Below are positions 16,472 through 24,544 of a stretch of DNA of 64,000 nucleotides, piece by piece. The stretch is from Bailinhaonella thermotolerans. Lineage in GTDB: Bacteria; Actinomycetota; Actinomycetes; Streptosporangiales; Streptosporangiaceae. The notes beneath the pieces were generated by a model. That model saw nothing but the letters and a program-made list of their open reading frames with translations. It was not told the DNA's origin and made no database searches. Numbering within the stretch: position 1 is the first letter of the stretch; every line of letters begins with the position of its first letter. A program made the position numbers and the translations under genes. The stretch spans positions 124,001 through 188,000 of the forward strand of contig NZ_QZEY01000009.1 of assembly GCF_003594875.1 (NCBI RefSeq). Direction: 5' to 3'.

Positions 16472-16829
16472 GAACCCGCGTCCTTCGGCATCTGGCCAGG
16501 GCTTCTCCGAGCGCAGCCTGCTGTGTTTTTCTCAGCCCCGGCGATCACGCAGGCGAGTCGCCGACGGGCTCAGCCACTGTTAGATTTCCCGATCAGCCCC
16601 GTGGCCGGGCTTCTCGGTTGAGCCTCCTAGCGATGCCAGGTCCCGGGCCGGAGGCTATCCCGGGCTGACAAGGGCTGGTCCTCGCTCAGGCGGCGAGGGC
16701 CATACGGCCCTGAGTGCGCGTTTCATTGGCACTTATTGGTTTGCGGTCACAGGATTAACGAGGTCACAACCGCAACCCTCGGCTCGCTTCCCCTGATCAG
16801 TCATGACGAAGTCGAAACCAGTCACCCCC
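16452..16829 (-). ncRNA. ssrA: transfer-messenger RNA (tmRNA)
   Basis: About 378 nt. The 5' end GGGGGTGACTGGTTTCGACTT pairs through a 7-bp acceptor stem with the 3' end CACCTCC-A-CCA, and the 3' half carries the T-arm GGTTCGATTCC. The tag frame starts at GCC (16730-16728) after AATAAGT and ends with TGA at 16688-16686, giving the peptide ANETRTQGRMALAA with the usual ALAA end. Together with SmpB it rescues stalled ribosomes. It sits downstream of smpB, separated by a PBP-like gene, and its 3' end seems to be an integration site. Confidence 0.95.
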
Positions 16830-17350
16830 TCTTGAGTTGTCAACACCGGCCACCGCGGCGGCCGGGCAACCCGAATGTACCCCGTACAACACCCCCAGTG
16901 CCAACCGCATTCCCGTCCCGGCCACGATCTCCCCAGTTTGGTGACGCACCGTCACCATCGGCCGCGATCCCCGTGTACGGCGGGCCCCCGCGCCAGCCGT
17001 ACACGGGCGGAAAAAATCTTGGAACCGCGAGCAACCGTTCCGGGGGCGGGTGGCGTCTTCCAGGATGACTGAGCACCGCTTGGGGGGTTGCGGACTCAGT
17101 CGCCGTGATGAGAACAGGGCTTCATCTCGGGGGAAGCCCTGCCGTCCGGACCGGCCCGACCCTGCCGGTCGACCCCCGGGGGCGTGCGCCGAGAGCCGCG
17201 CCCCCGGGGGATTCGGCATGCCCCGGTACGGCGAACGCCGCCATCACCCTCGGTACGGCCAACGCCCTCAGCGCTCCCCGGTACGGACAACGCCCCTCAG
17301 CGCGCCCCGGTACGGCGAACGCCGCCGGCGCGCCTGGGCTTCCCGGCCGG
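16830..17350. other. intergenic region upstream of ssrA with hairpins and repeats
   Basis: No gene supported. It holds an 11-bp inverted repeat (16971-17006, arms CCGTGTACGGC), a short hairpin at 17115-17141 (CAGGGCTT / AAGCCCTG) that may terminate the PBP transcript, and a tandem array at 17221-17325. The ssrA promoter should lie between 16830 and 16970, but I cannot place its boxes convincingly. Confidence 0.5.
17221..17325. repeat. tandem array, four imperfect units of about 28 bp
   Basis: GGTACGG recurs at 17225, 17252, 17280 and 17309, each followed by an AACGCC motif. Periods are 27-29 bp. It lies just past the stop of the PBP-like gene. Confidence 0.6.
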
Positions 17351-19276
17351 TCAGGACAGGCTGCGGAAGAAGCGGGCCGCCACCTCCGTCGCCGAATCCC
17401 CGCCCACGTTCTGGGCGAACACGGCCACCGCGATCTCGTCCTGGTAGCCGACGAACCACGAACCCTCGCGGCGCTGGCCCTTCTCGGTGTAGCCCACCGT
17501 GGAGCTCACGCCGCTCAGGCCGTCGATGCCCAGGAACCGCGTGTCGCGCTTCACCGAGTCGCGCATCAGCTTGCGCAGCGCGCGCAGGGCGTCGGGGTCG
17601 AGAAGGCGGGCCCGCGGCACGGCCTCGGGCTTGGTCTTGTCCACCACGAGCTGCGGCGGGCGCCAGCCCCCGGTCGAGACCGACGCGGCGATCAGCGCCA
17701 TGCCCAGCGGGCTCACGCGCACGCTCTCGCCGGTCATGACCTCGGCCTGCTGCGACTCGCGCGTCATGTCCGGGAGCGAGCCGGTGTAGGTCTGCAGGGG
17801 CAGGGACCAGTCCCCGCCGATGCCGAAGCGCTGGGCCTCCTCGGCGAGCACGCCCGGGGAGACGCGGCGGGCCAGCGCGGCGTAGGCGGTGACGCAGCCG
17901 CGCAGGAAGTTCTCGCGCAGCGAGGGAGCCTCGTTCGCCGACGCGCCGGCCTGCTGGAACGTGGCCTCCCCCACCCGGCGCTCGGCCGGGCAGGGCACCT
18001 TGAGACCGGTGCCGACCCCGGAGCGCACCAGCGCGGACGTCGAGACGATCGAGAACGCGGTGCCCGGCGGGTAGCGCCCGGCCAGGCCGTTCCTGACCTG
18101 GTTGAGGCCCTCGTCGGCGACCGCGAGCACCTTCCCGGTCGGCGCGTGCACGGCTACCATCACGACGGGACCGGCGCCGGCGACGGCCTCCTCGGCGCGC
18201 TGCTGCACCGCCGAGTCGATCGTGGTGTGGACGGGCGCGTTGGGCTTGGCGGGCCACTTGGCCAGCTCGCCGACCTTGCGGCCGTTCTGGTCCAGCGCGA
18301 CGACCTCGGTCGAGGTCGAGCCCGCGAGCTGGTCCTGGTACACCTTCTGCAGGCCGGAGCGGCCGACGGTGTCGCCGGCCTCGGCCGGGCCGCCGAGCTG
18401 GGCGGCGGTCTCGGCGGTGGGCGCGCTCACCGCGCCGACGATCTCGGTGGGCGCCTTGGCCGCGATCGGCATCGGCTCCTGGCGGATCTCGATGCCGGGG
18501 ATCGCCGCGAGCTTGCCGCTCAGCTCGGCGTACTTGGTCTTGCCGAACGTGGCGAGCTTGACGAACTCGTTGGGCGGCGCGGACCTGATCTGCCCGAGGA
18601 TGCGGTCCTCGGCGAAACCGGTGGCCTTGGCCAGCCGAGCGCCGACCTCCTCCGGGTTGCTCAGCCCTGACGGGATGGCCCCGGCGACGTAGACGGTCGC
18701 CTCGGTGAGCAGGGTGTTCCCGCGCGAGTCGAGCACCGGGGCCCGGGGCTCGACCTCGTTCACCACGGCGAGCCGCTGGCCGGGCCCGAGCTTGGGGTGG
18801 ATCGCGCTGGGGCTCCAGCGCACCTTCCACAGGTTGCCGATCAGCCGCAGGTCCAGCCGCCCGTCGTACAACCAGGGCGGCGCGTTCTCGCCGAGGTCCA
18901 CCGTGGCGTGGTAGACCGCGCGGGCGCTGTCGCCGTTCTGGTCGAGCGAGGTGAGCCTGAACCGGAACGAGGTGGCGTCGAGCTGCGGCCCGACCTGCGA
19001 GAGCGCCTTCTCGACGGTCTTGTGGTCGCCGTCGGTGCGGGCCGCCGCCTTGGCGAAGTCGCCGGACTGCCAGCCGACGAGGAAGTCGCGCACGGCCTCC
19101 TGCGGCGAGGGCTCGGCGAAGCACCCCGCCAGGAGCGGGGCCAGCACCACCGCGGAGAGCGCGGCGGCCAGGCCGCGCCTCCGGGCGGGGGCCGGGCCGC
19201 GCCTTCGGACGTCGGCCAGGCCCCGCCTCAGCGGGGTGACGCGCTTGCGGGAAGGGGTGCGTTCCGGGAGGCGCAC
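17351..19276 (-). CDS. penicillin-binding-protein homologue with degenerate active site (lipoprotein)
   Basis: A 641-residue protein with a membrane lipoprotein signal (LAPLLAGC, Cys52). An NTF2-like MecA_N domain (about 55-165), a PBP dimerisation region (about 175-335) and a transpeptidase-fold domain (about 350-640) follow. All three catalytic motifs are altered. The SxxK site is TAFS (406-409) after YPPG, the SxN site is GCV (460-462), and the KTG site is TVG (593-595). It should therefore be unable to form an acyl-enzyme and probably acts as a regulator or scaffold. It sits between smpB and ssrA. Confidence 0.85.
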   Translation of the reverse strand: MRLPERTPSRKRVTPLRRGLADVRRRGPAPARRRGLAAALSAVVLAPLLAGCFAEPSPQEAVRDFLVGWQSGDFAKAAARTDGDHKTVEKALSQVGPQLDATSFRFRLTSLDQNGDSARAVYHATVDLGENAPPWLYDGRLDLRLIGNLWKVRWSPSAIHPKLGPGQRLAVVNEVEPRAPVLDSRGNTLLTEATVYVAGAIPSGLSNPEEVGARLAKATGFAEDRILGQIRSAPPNEFVKLATFGKTKYAELSGKLAAIPGIEIRQEPMPIAAKAPTEIVGAVSAPTAETAAQLGGPAEAGDTVGRSGLQKVYQDQLAGSTSTEVVALDQNGRKVGELAKWPAKPNAPVHTTIDSAVQQRAEEAVAGAGPVVMVAVHAPTGKVLAVADEGLNQVRNGLAGRYPPGTAFSIVSTSALVRSGVGTGLKVPCPAERRVGEATFQQAGASANEAPSLRENFLRGCVTAYAALARRVSPGVLAEEAQRFGIGGDWSLPLQTYTGSLPDMTRESQQAEVMTGESVRVSPLGMALIAASVSTGGWRPPQLVVDKTKPEAVPRARLLDPDALRALRKLMRDSVKRDTRFLGIDGLSGVSSTVGYTEKGQRREGSWFVGYQDEIAVAVFAQNVGGDSATEVAARFFRSLS

Positions 19277-19278
19277 GA

Positions 19279-19746
19279 CTAGCGCCTCCGGCCCCGGACG
19301 GCGCGGTCCATCTCCCGGGCGGCCTGGCGTTCGGCCAGGTCGTGGCGCTTGTCGTAGTTCTTCTTACCGCGCGCCACGCCGAACTCGATCTTGGCCTTGC
19401 CGTCCTTGAAGTACAGCGCCAGCGGCACCAGCGTCAGCCCGCGCTCCCGGGTCTCCTCGGAGATCTTGGCGATCTCCTTGCGGTGCAGCAGCATCTTGCG
19501 GGGGCGGCGCGGCTCGTGGTTGGTCCAGGTGCCCTGGGTGTACTCCGGGATGTGGACGTTCATCAGCCACACCTCGCCATCCTTGACCTGGGCGAACCCG
19601 TCCACGAGGGAGGCCCGCCCGGCCCGCAGCGACTTGACCTCGGTGCCGGTCAGGACGAGGCCCGCCTCGAAGGTGTCCTCGATGTGGAAGTCGTGGCGGG
19701 CACGCCGATTCTGGGCGATCATCTTGCGCCCCTGCTCACGTGGCAC
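19279..19746 (-). CDS. smpB: SsrA-binding protein SmpB
   Basis: A 155-residue OB-fold protein. Family motifs are clear: [26 protein letters not shown], the LMNVHIPEY strand and a C-terminal basic tail with [19 protein letters not shown]. It binds the tRNA-like part of tmRNA and takes it to stalled ribosomes. It is about 60 nt downstream of ftsX and ends 2 nt before the start of the PBP-like gene on the same strand, consistent with one transcript. Confidence 0.97.
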   Translation of the reverse strand: MPREQGRKMIAQNRRARHDFHIEDTFEAGLVLTGTEVKSLRAGRASLVDGFAQVKDGEVWLMNVHIPEYTQGTWTNHEPRRPRKMLLHRKEIAKISEETRERGLTLVPLALYFKDGKAKIEFGVARGKKNYDKRHDLAERQAAREMDRAVRGRRR

Positions 19747-19806
19747 GTTCAGCCTCTTCGTCGGTCAAGCGGATCCGGTGGTCCTAACGAGGTTACCGGG
19801 ACCGCG

Positions 19807-20715
19807 TCACACCCGGAGGTAGCGCCGGAGCGTGACGAAGGAGGCCACCGCGCAGATCAGCACACCGAGGACGATCGCCAGCACCGCGTTCCACGCCACG
19901 GCGCCCCAGCTCAGCCGTACGGCGAACGCGAAGTAGTTCTGGAGCTGGTCGAACACGGTGATCTTGGCGATCACCAGCATGACCGCCGCGATCAGGCCGC
20001 CGGCCAGGCCCGCGAGGACGCCCTCCAGCAGGAACGGCATCTGGATGTAGAGGTTGGACGCGCCGACCAGCCGCATGATGCCCGTCTCACGGCGGCGGTT
20101 GTACGCGGCCAGCCTCATCGTGTTGCCGATGAGCAGGATCGCGGCGAGGCCCTGGATGATCGCGATGGCGATCGCGCTGCCCTGGAGCTTGCCGAGCAGC
20201 TCGAAGAACGTGTTGAGGACGTCCTCCTGGTTCTGCACGCTGGACACGCCCGGGCGGCCGGCCGCGACCTCCTGCACGGCCTTGAAGTCCTTCTGGTCGC
20301 GCAGCTTCACGCGGAACGACTCCGGCAGGTCCTCCGGCTTGGTCATCTCGACGAAGGTCGGAGAGTTCTTGAACTGCTCCTTGAACAGCGCGTACGCCTG
20401 GTCGGAGGTCTCGTGCTTGACCTCCTCGACCTGCGGCATCTTCTCCAGCGCGGCCTTGAGGTCGTTGCGCTCCTGCTCGCTGGCGGCGCCGCGGCCCTTG
20501 CACCTGGGCATCGCGTCGTTCTTCTTGCACAGGTAGATCGAGATGCTGATCTTGTCGGCCCAGTAGCCCTTCATGTTCGAGACCTGGTTCCGGATGAGCA
20601 GTCCGGTCCCGAACAGGGCCATGCCGATGGCGGCCGTCACGATGACCGCGATGGTCATCGTGAGGTTGCGCCGGAGGCCGATCCAGACCTCGGAGAAGAT
20701 GAAGTTCGTCCGCAT
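19807..20715 (-). CDS. ftsX: cell-division ABC-transporter permease FtsX
   Basis: A 302-residue membrane protein with the FtsX layout: a cytoplasmic N-terminus, TM1 at about residues 22-42, a large extracellular loop to about 175, then three helices to the C-terminus. The loop contains two cysteines around KKNDAMPRCKG. With FtsE it controls peptidoglycan hydrolases at the membrane. It is 21 nt downstream of ftsE. Confidence 0.95.
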   Translation of the reverse strand: MRTNFIFSEVWIGLRRNLTMTIAVIVTAAIGMALFGTGLLIRNQVSNMKGYWADKISISIYLCKKNDAMPRCKGRGAASEQERNDLKAALEKMPQVEEVKHETSDQAYALFKEQFKNSPTFVEMTKPEDLPESFRVKLRDQKDFKAVQEVAAGRPGVSSVQNQEDVLNTFFELLGKLQGSAIAIAIIQGLAAILLIGNTMRLAAYNRRRETGIMRLVGASNLYIQMPFLLEGVLAGLAGGLIAAVMLVIAKITVFDQLQNYFAFAVRLSWGAVAWNAVLAIVLGVLICAVASFVTLRRYLRV

Positions 20716-20736
20716 GTTGTGCGACCCCCTATGCGA

Positions 20737-21426
20737 TCAGTACGCCTGGCCGTAGACGCCACGCGACTGGTCGCGAACGATCTTGCCGTCCTCGAGCTCC
20801 ACAACGCGCTTGCGCATGGAGTCGACGATGGCGGCGTCGTGGGTGGCCATGACGACGGTCGTGCCCGTCCGGTTGATGCGGTCGAGCACCTTCATGATTC
20901 CGATGCTGGTCGCCGGGTCGATGTTCCCCGTCGGCTCGTCGGCCAGGAGGATCATCGGGCGGTTCACGAACGCGCGGGCCATGGCGACGCGCTGCTGCTC
21001 GCCGCCGGACAGCTCGTCGGGCATGCGGTGGGCCTTGCCTTCGAGTCCGACCAGCTCGACGACCTCGGGAACAACCTTGCGGATGAACCGGTTGGGTTTA
21101 CCGATGACCTCGAGGGCGAACGCGACGTTCTCGTAGACGTTCTTGTTGGGCAGCAGGCGGAAGTCCTGGAACACACAGCCGATCCGGCGGCGCAGGTGCG
21201 GGATCTTCCAGTTGGAGAGCCGCGCGAGGTCCTTGCCCGCGACGTGGATCTGACCGTTGTTCGGTCGCTCCTCCTTGAGGATCAGCCTCAGGAAGGTGGA
21301 CTTACCCGAGCCGGACGGGCCGACCAGGAACACGAACTCGCCCTTGTCGACGTCCACACTGACGTGATCGAGGGCGGGCCGGTTCTGGTTGGCGTAGACC
21401 TTGGTGACGTTATCGAAGTGGATCAC
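20737..21426 (-). CDS. ftsE: cell-division ATP-binding protein FtsE
   Basis: A 229-residue ABC ATPase: Walker [11 protein letters not shown]-loop in CVFQDFRLL, signature LSGGEQQRV, Walker [10 protein letters not shown] and switch His in ATHDAAIV. The GTG at 21426 is chosen because FtsE proteins begin with the IxFxNVTKxY strand seen there; the longer upstream frame is not coding. It heads ftsE-ftsX-smpB. Two AT-containing CCCCTAGACTG elements lie upstream at 21445-21455 and 21552-21562 and may be -10 regions. Confidence 0.95.
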   Translation of the reverse strand: MIHFDNVTKVYANQNRPALDHVSVDVDKGEFVFLVGPSGSGKSTFLRLILKEERPNNGQIHVAGKDLARLSNWKIPHLRRRIGCVFQDFRLLPNKNVYENVAFALEVIGKPNRFIRKVVPEVVELVGLEGKAHRMPDELSGGEQQRVAMARAFVNRPMILLADEPTGNIDPATSIGIMKVLDRINRTGTTVVMATHDAAIVDSMRKRVVELEDGKIVRDQSRGVYGQAY

Positions 21427-21472
21427 GGGCGCATCACGGCAAGCCAGTCTAGGGGCTGGGACGACGACGGAG

Positions 21473-21517
21473 CGGTTCCCGGGGGAACACACTCCGTCTT
21501 GACCGAACCGGGAACCG
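21473..21517. promoter_or_regulatory. 10-bp inverted repeat in the ftsE upstream region
   Basis: CGGTTCCCGG (21473-21482) and CCGGGAACCG (21508-21517) are perfect complements 25 nt apart. The structure lies in the presumed ftsE leader or promoter region, 47 bp before the GTG. Function unknown. Confidence 0.35.
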
Positions 21518-21678
21518 ATGTTGAGCTTCCAGCACTCCGGTTGGCCAGGGCTCAGTCTAGGGGTAACACTGGCATGGAACGTCCATAACGGAAACAAAAC
21601 GATTCGACGAGCCGGGCGGGGCCCAAACCACCCCATCCCTCCCGTCGACGACAGAAGACAGCAGAGCGAGGCGAAACA

Positions 21679-21864
21679 ATGAGCTGCGACCACCTGATCT
21701 GCGCTCGGTGTGCCGGCCCGGTGATGGAGGGCCGCTGCCCGGCCTGCCGAGCCGCCCGGGAGGAACTCCACGGACAGGGCATGCTGAGCGCGTCTCCCCT
21801 GCTCATCGCGATCGCCGTCCTGCTGGTCCTGATGCTCGCGCTGGCGGTCCACCTGCACGCCTGA
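21679..21864 (+). CDS. small zinc-ribbon membrane protein
   Basis: 61 residues. The N-terminal half has CxxHxxCxxC-like spacing and a second CPAC pair (Cys3, Cys8, Cys11, Cys20, Cys23), suggesting a small zinc ribbon. The C-terminal half is one hydrophobic helix (about residues 38-58) ending HLHA. GAGGCG precedes the ATG. It is divergent from ftsE. Codon use and layout look real, but I know no function. Confidence 0.65.
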   Translation: MSCDHLICARCAGPVMEGRCPACRAAREELHGQGMLSASPLLIAIAVLLVLMLALAVHLHA

Positions 21865-22003
21865 CCGCCGCCGACCCCGAAGGCATACCGCGCCGCCGCC
21901 CGCACGGGCGGCGGCTTTGTCCACGCTTTACCCGCCTCACCCGCCGCGCGCCGCCCCCGCCGCCGCCCCCCTGCGCCGTCTCGCGCCGTCTCGTGCCGCC
22001 CGG

Positions 22004-22190
22004 GCCGTACGGCTCGCGCCCGGCCTCGCCCGCCGCCGCCCCGCCCGCCGTACGGCACGCCGCCGCCTCGCCGGCCGTACGGCACGCGCCCGGCCTCGCC
22101 CGCCGTACGGCTCAAGCCCGGCCCCGCCGTACGGGCCAATCCCGGCCGTACGGCTCAAGCCCGGCCGTACGGCGCCGGCGGCCCGGTCCG
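22004..22190. repeat. cluster of CCGTACGG palindromes
   Basis: At least seven copies of the CCGTACGG word lie in under 200 bp between the zinc-ribbon gene and prfB, embedded in a C/G-rich stretch. No gene is supported. Spacing is irregular here, unlike the array at 55355. Confidence 0.6.
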
Positions 22191-22224
22191 CGGCGCGGCG
22201 CGGCCGGGCGGGGGAACCCTCAGG

Positions 22225-23340
22225 TCAGGCGGTGCCGGACTCCTGCTTGCGGGCCCAGCGGATCTCGGACTCGATGAACTCGTCGATGTCGCCGTCGAGG
22301 ACCGCCGAGGGGTTGCCCGCCTCGACGCCCGTGCGCAGGTCCTTGACGATCTGGTACGGGTGCAGGACGTAGTTGCGGATCTGGGTGCCCCACGAGCTGG
22401 TGGACTCGCCGCGCAGCTCGGACATCTTCTCCGCCTCCTCCTGCCGCTTGCGCTCCAGCAGCTTGGCCTGGAGCACGTTCATGGCGGTGGCGCGGTTCTG
22501 GAGCTGGGACCGCTCGTTCTGGCAGGAGACCACGATGCCGGTCGGGATGTGCGTGATGCGCACGGCCGAGTCGGTCGTGTTGACGCCCTGCCCGCCCGGC
22601 CCGGAGGACCGGTAGACGTCGATGCGCAGGTCGTCCTCGCTGATCTCGATGTGGTCGGTCTGCTCGACCACGGGCACCACGTCCACGCCGGCGAACGAGG
22701 TCTGCCGGCGGCCCTGGTTGTCGAACGGGCTGATCCGGACCAGCCGGTGCGTGCCGTGCTCGCCGCGCAGGGTGCCGTAGGCGTAGGGCGCCTTGACCGC
22801 GAACGTCGCGGACTTGATGCCGGCCTCTTCGGCGTAGGAGGTCTCGTAGACCTCCGTGGGGTAGCCCTTGCGCTCGGCCCAGCGGATGTACATCCGCAGC
22901 AGCATCTGCGCCCAGTCCGCCGCGTCCACGCCGCCCGCCTGCGAGTTGATCGTGACGAGGGCCTCACGGGCGTCGTACTCGCCCGAGAGCAGCGTGCGGA
23001 CCTCCAGCGCGCCGATGTCGCCCCGCAGCGACTCCAGCTCCCTGTCGGCCTCCTGGCGGGTGTCCTCGTCGTCCTCGCCCTCGGCGAGCTCGTAGAGCAC
23101 CGTGAGGTCGTCCAGACGGCGCTGGAGGTTCTCGACCCGGGTCAGCTCACCCTGGAGGAACGAGAGGCGGCTGGTGACCTTCTGCGCGCGTGCCTGGTCG
23201 TCCCACAGGTCGGGCGCGCCAGCCTGCTCCCCGAGGTCCGCGATCTCCTTGCGCATAGCGTCCAGATCGAGCACGGACGCGATGCCTTTCAGCGTCGCCG
23301 AGAGCTCGGTGATTTCCTCATTGCGATCGATGGCTGCCAC
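22225..23340 (-). CDS. prfB: peptide chain release factor 2
   Basis: A 371-residue class I release factor. The stop-codon recognition tripeptide SPF is at residues 204-206 and the catalytic GGQ at 249-251. The frame is continuous from the GTG at 23340, so the programmed +1 frameshift found in many bacterial prfB genes is absent, as is usual in actinobacteria. It lies on the same strand as ftsE, in the standard actinobacterial order. Confidence 0.97.
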   Translation of the reverse strand: MAAIDRNEEITELSATLKGIASVLDLDAMRKEIADLGEQAGAPDLWDDQARAQKVTSRLSFLQGELTRVENLQRRLDDLTVLYELAEGEDDEDTRQEADRELESLRGDIGALEVRTLLSGEYDAREALVTINSQAGGVDAADWAQMLLRMYIRWAERKGYPTEVYETSYAEEAGIKSATFAVKAPYAYGTLRGEHGTHRLVRISPFDNQGRRQTSFAGVDVVPVVEQTDHIEISEDDLRIDVYRSSGPGGQGVNTTDSAVRITHIPTGIVVSCQNERSQLQNRATAMNVLQAKLLERKRQEEAEKMSELRGESTSSWGTQIRNYVLHPYQIVKDLRTGVEAGNPSAVLDGDIDEFIESEIRWARKQESGTA

Positions 23341-23436
23341 GTCTGCTAAGGGTACGCGAGGCTCGGCCCATGGCGTACGGCCGAGGGCCCCGGCTGGCTA
23401 CGATTCAATCCAGCATAGGAGGAGGGGCTCGACGCG

Positions 23437-24465
23437 ATGAAGGCATGGGGGGCTGCGATCGCCCTGCTCGCGGCAGTCTGCGCGGCCGCCGCGTGCACTG
23501 CGCCGTCGAAGCCCGCCGCCACCGTGTCCGCGAGCGCGACGGGCACGGGCACGGGCACGGCCTCGCCCTCGAAGGCGCCGCCCGAGCAGACGGACTTCGC
23601 CGAGGCCGGGCGCGTGGTGGCCACCTACTTCGCGACCGACGACGTGGCGCGGGCCACCGGGGACGAGCGGCTGGGCCTGGCGCTGGCCAGGGACGGGCGC
23701 ACGCTGCTGACGATGGCGGCGTTCCGGGCCGCGATCGAGCGGGGCACGGCGGTGCCCCGGGCCCGCTGGGGACGCCCCCGGCTGATGATCCCCAAGCTTG
23801 ACCGGTACCCCCTGTGGTTCGCGGCGGCGGCCGAGCGACGTGAGGCGGGCGCGAGCCGTACGGCGGTCATGGTGTTCATGAAGGCCGACGACGAGGACCG
23901 CTGGCGGCTCAGCTCCTCCTCGCTGCTGGAGTCCGGCGAGAAGCTGCCGGAGCTGGCGCTGGACGCCGACGGGTACGCCACGCCGCTGGCGACGTTCGAC
24001 GACGACCTGGCGATCAGCCCGCGCCTGCTCGGGCCGCTGCACGCGACGATCGCCGAGGAGGGCGCGGGCGGGGCCGCCGCCGGGCTGGTCGCGCCGGGGC
24101 CGCACACGACCGCGCGGCACGTGGAGATCCAGACCAACCGGCAGCGGGCGAAGGAGTCCGGCATGGGCTACGACTCGATCTTCGGCGCGGCCAACTTCCC
24201 CGTCTACGCCCTCAAGACCGAGGACGGCGGCGGGCTGGTCTTCTACGTGCTGTCGCGCACGACCACGTGGTACGCCAAGGCCAAGAGCGTGTTCCGCATC
24301 GAGCCGCCGCCCGGCGCGGTCCCCCTCCTGAAGGACCCCGTCGTGCGCCGGTCCCTGGAGGTCGTGGAGACGCAGCAGTACGTCGCCACGGTCCCCCCGA
24401 AGGGCGGCGGCGCGGCCAGGGTCATCGCCTACGACGGCGCGATAACCAAGGTCAACAACACCTGA
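23437..24465 (+). CDS. hypothetical secreted lipoprotein
   Basis: 342 residues with a signal peptide ending in AAAC (Cys20) and a low-complexity linker (residues 26-48) partly encoded by a repeated GGGCAC hexamer. The rest is a soluble alpha/beta domain with no catalytic motif that I recognise. A strong GGAGGAGGGG ribosome-binding site precedes the ATG. It is divergent from prfB and ends in a long bidirectional terminator. Confidence 0.8.
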   Translation: MKAWGAAIALLAAVCAAAACTAPSKPAATVSASATGTGTGTASPSKAPPEQTDFAEAGRVVATYFATDDVARATGDERLGLALARDGRTLLTMAAFRAAIERGTAVPRARWGRPRLMIPKLDRYPLWFAAAAERREAGASRTAVMVFMKADDEDRWRLSSSSLLESGEKLPELALDADGYATPLATFDDDLAISPRLLGPLHATIAEEGAGGAAAGLVAPGPHTTARHVEIQTNRQRAKESGMGYDSIFGAANFPVYALKTEDGGGLVFYVLSRTTTWYAKAKSVFRIEPPPGAVPLLKDPVVRRSLEVVETQQYVATVPPKGGGAARVIAYDGAITKVNNT

Positions 24466-24475
24466 TCCGCGCCCG

Positions 24476-24527
24476 CGCCGATCCCGCGGTTCCGTCGCGG
24501 CGTGCGCGCGGAACCGCGGGATCGGCG
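24476..24527. terminator. bidirectional terminator
   Basis: Perfect 18-bp stem (CGCCGATCCCGCGGTTCC and its complement) with a 16-nt loop, placed between two convergent genes. Confidence 0.85.
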
Positions 24528-24544
24528 GGCGGGGGACGCGGGGG

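Noticed and set aside
16326-16668. Short plus-strand coding frames across ssrA
   Set aside because: They lie over the tmRNA 3' half and its terminator; the RNA explains the sequence.
22225-23340. Programmed frameshift in prfB
   Set aside because: The frame is continuous from the start codon with no in-frame TGA near codon 26.
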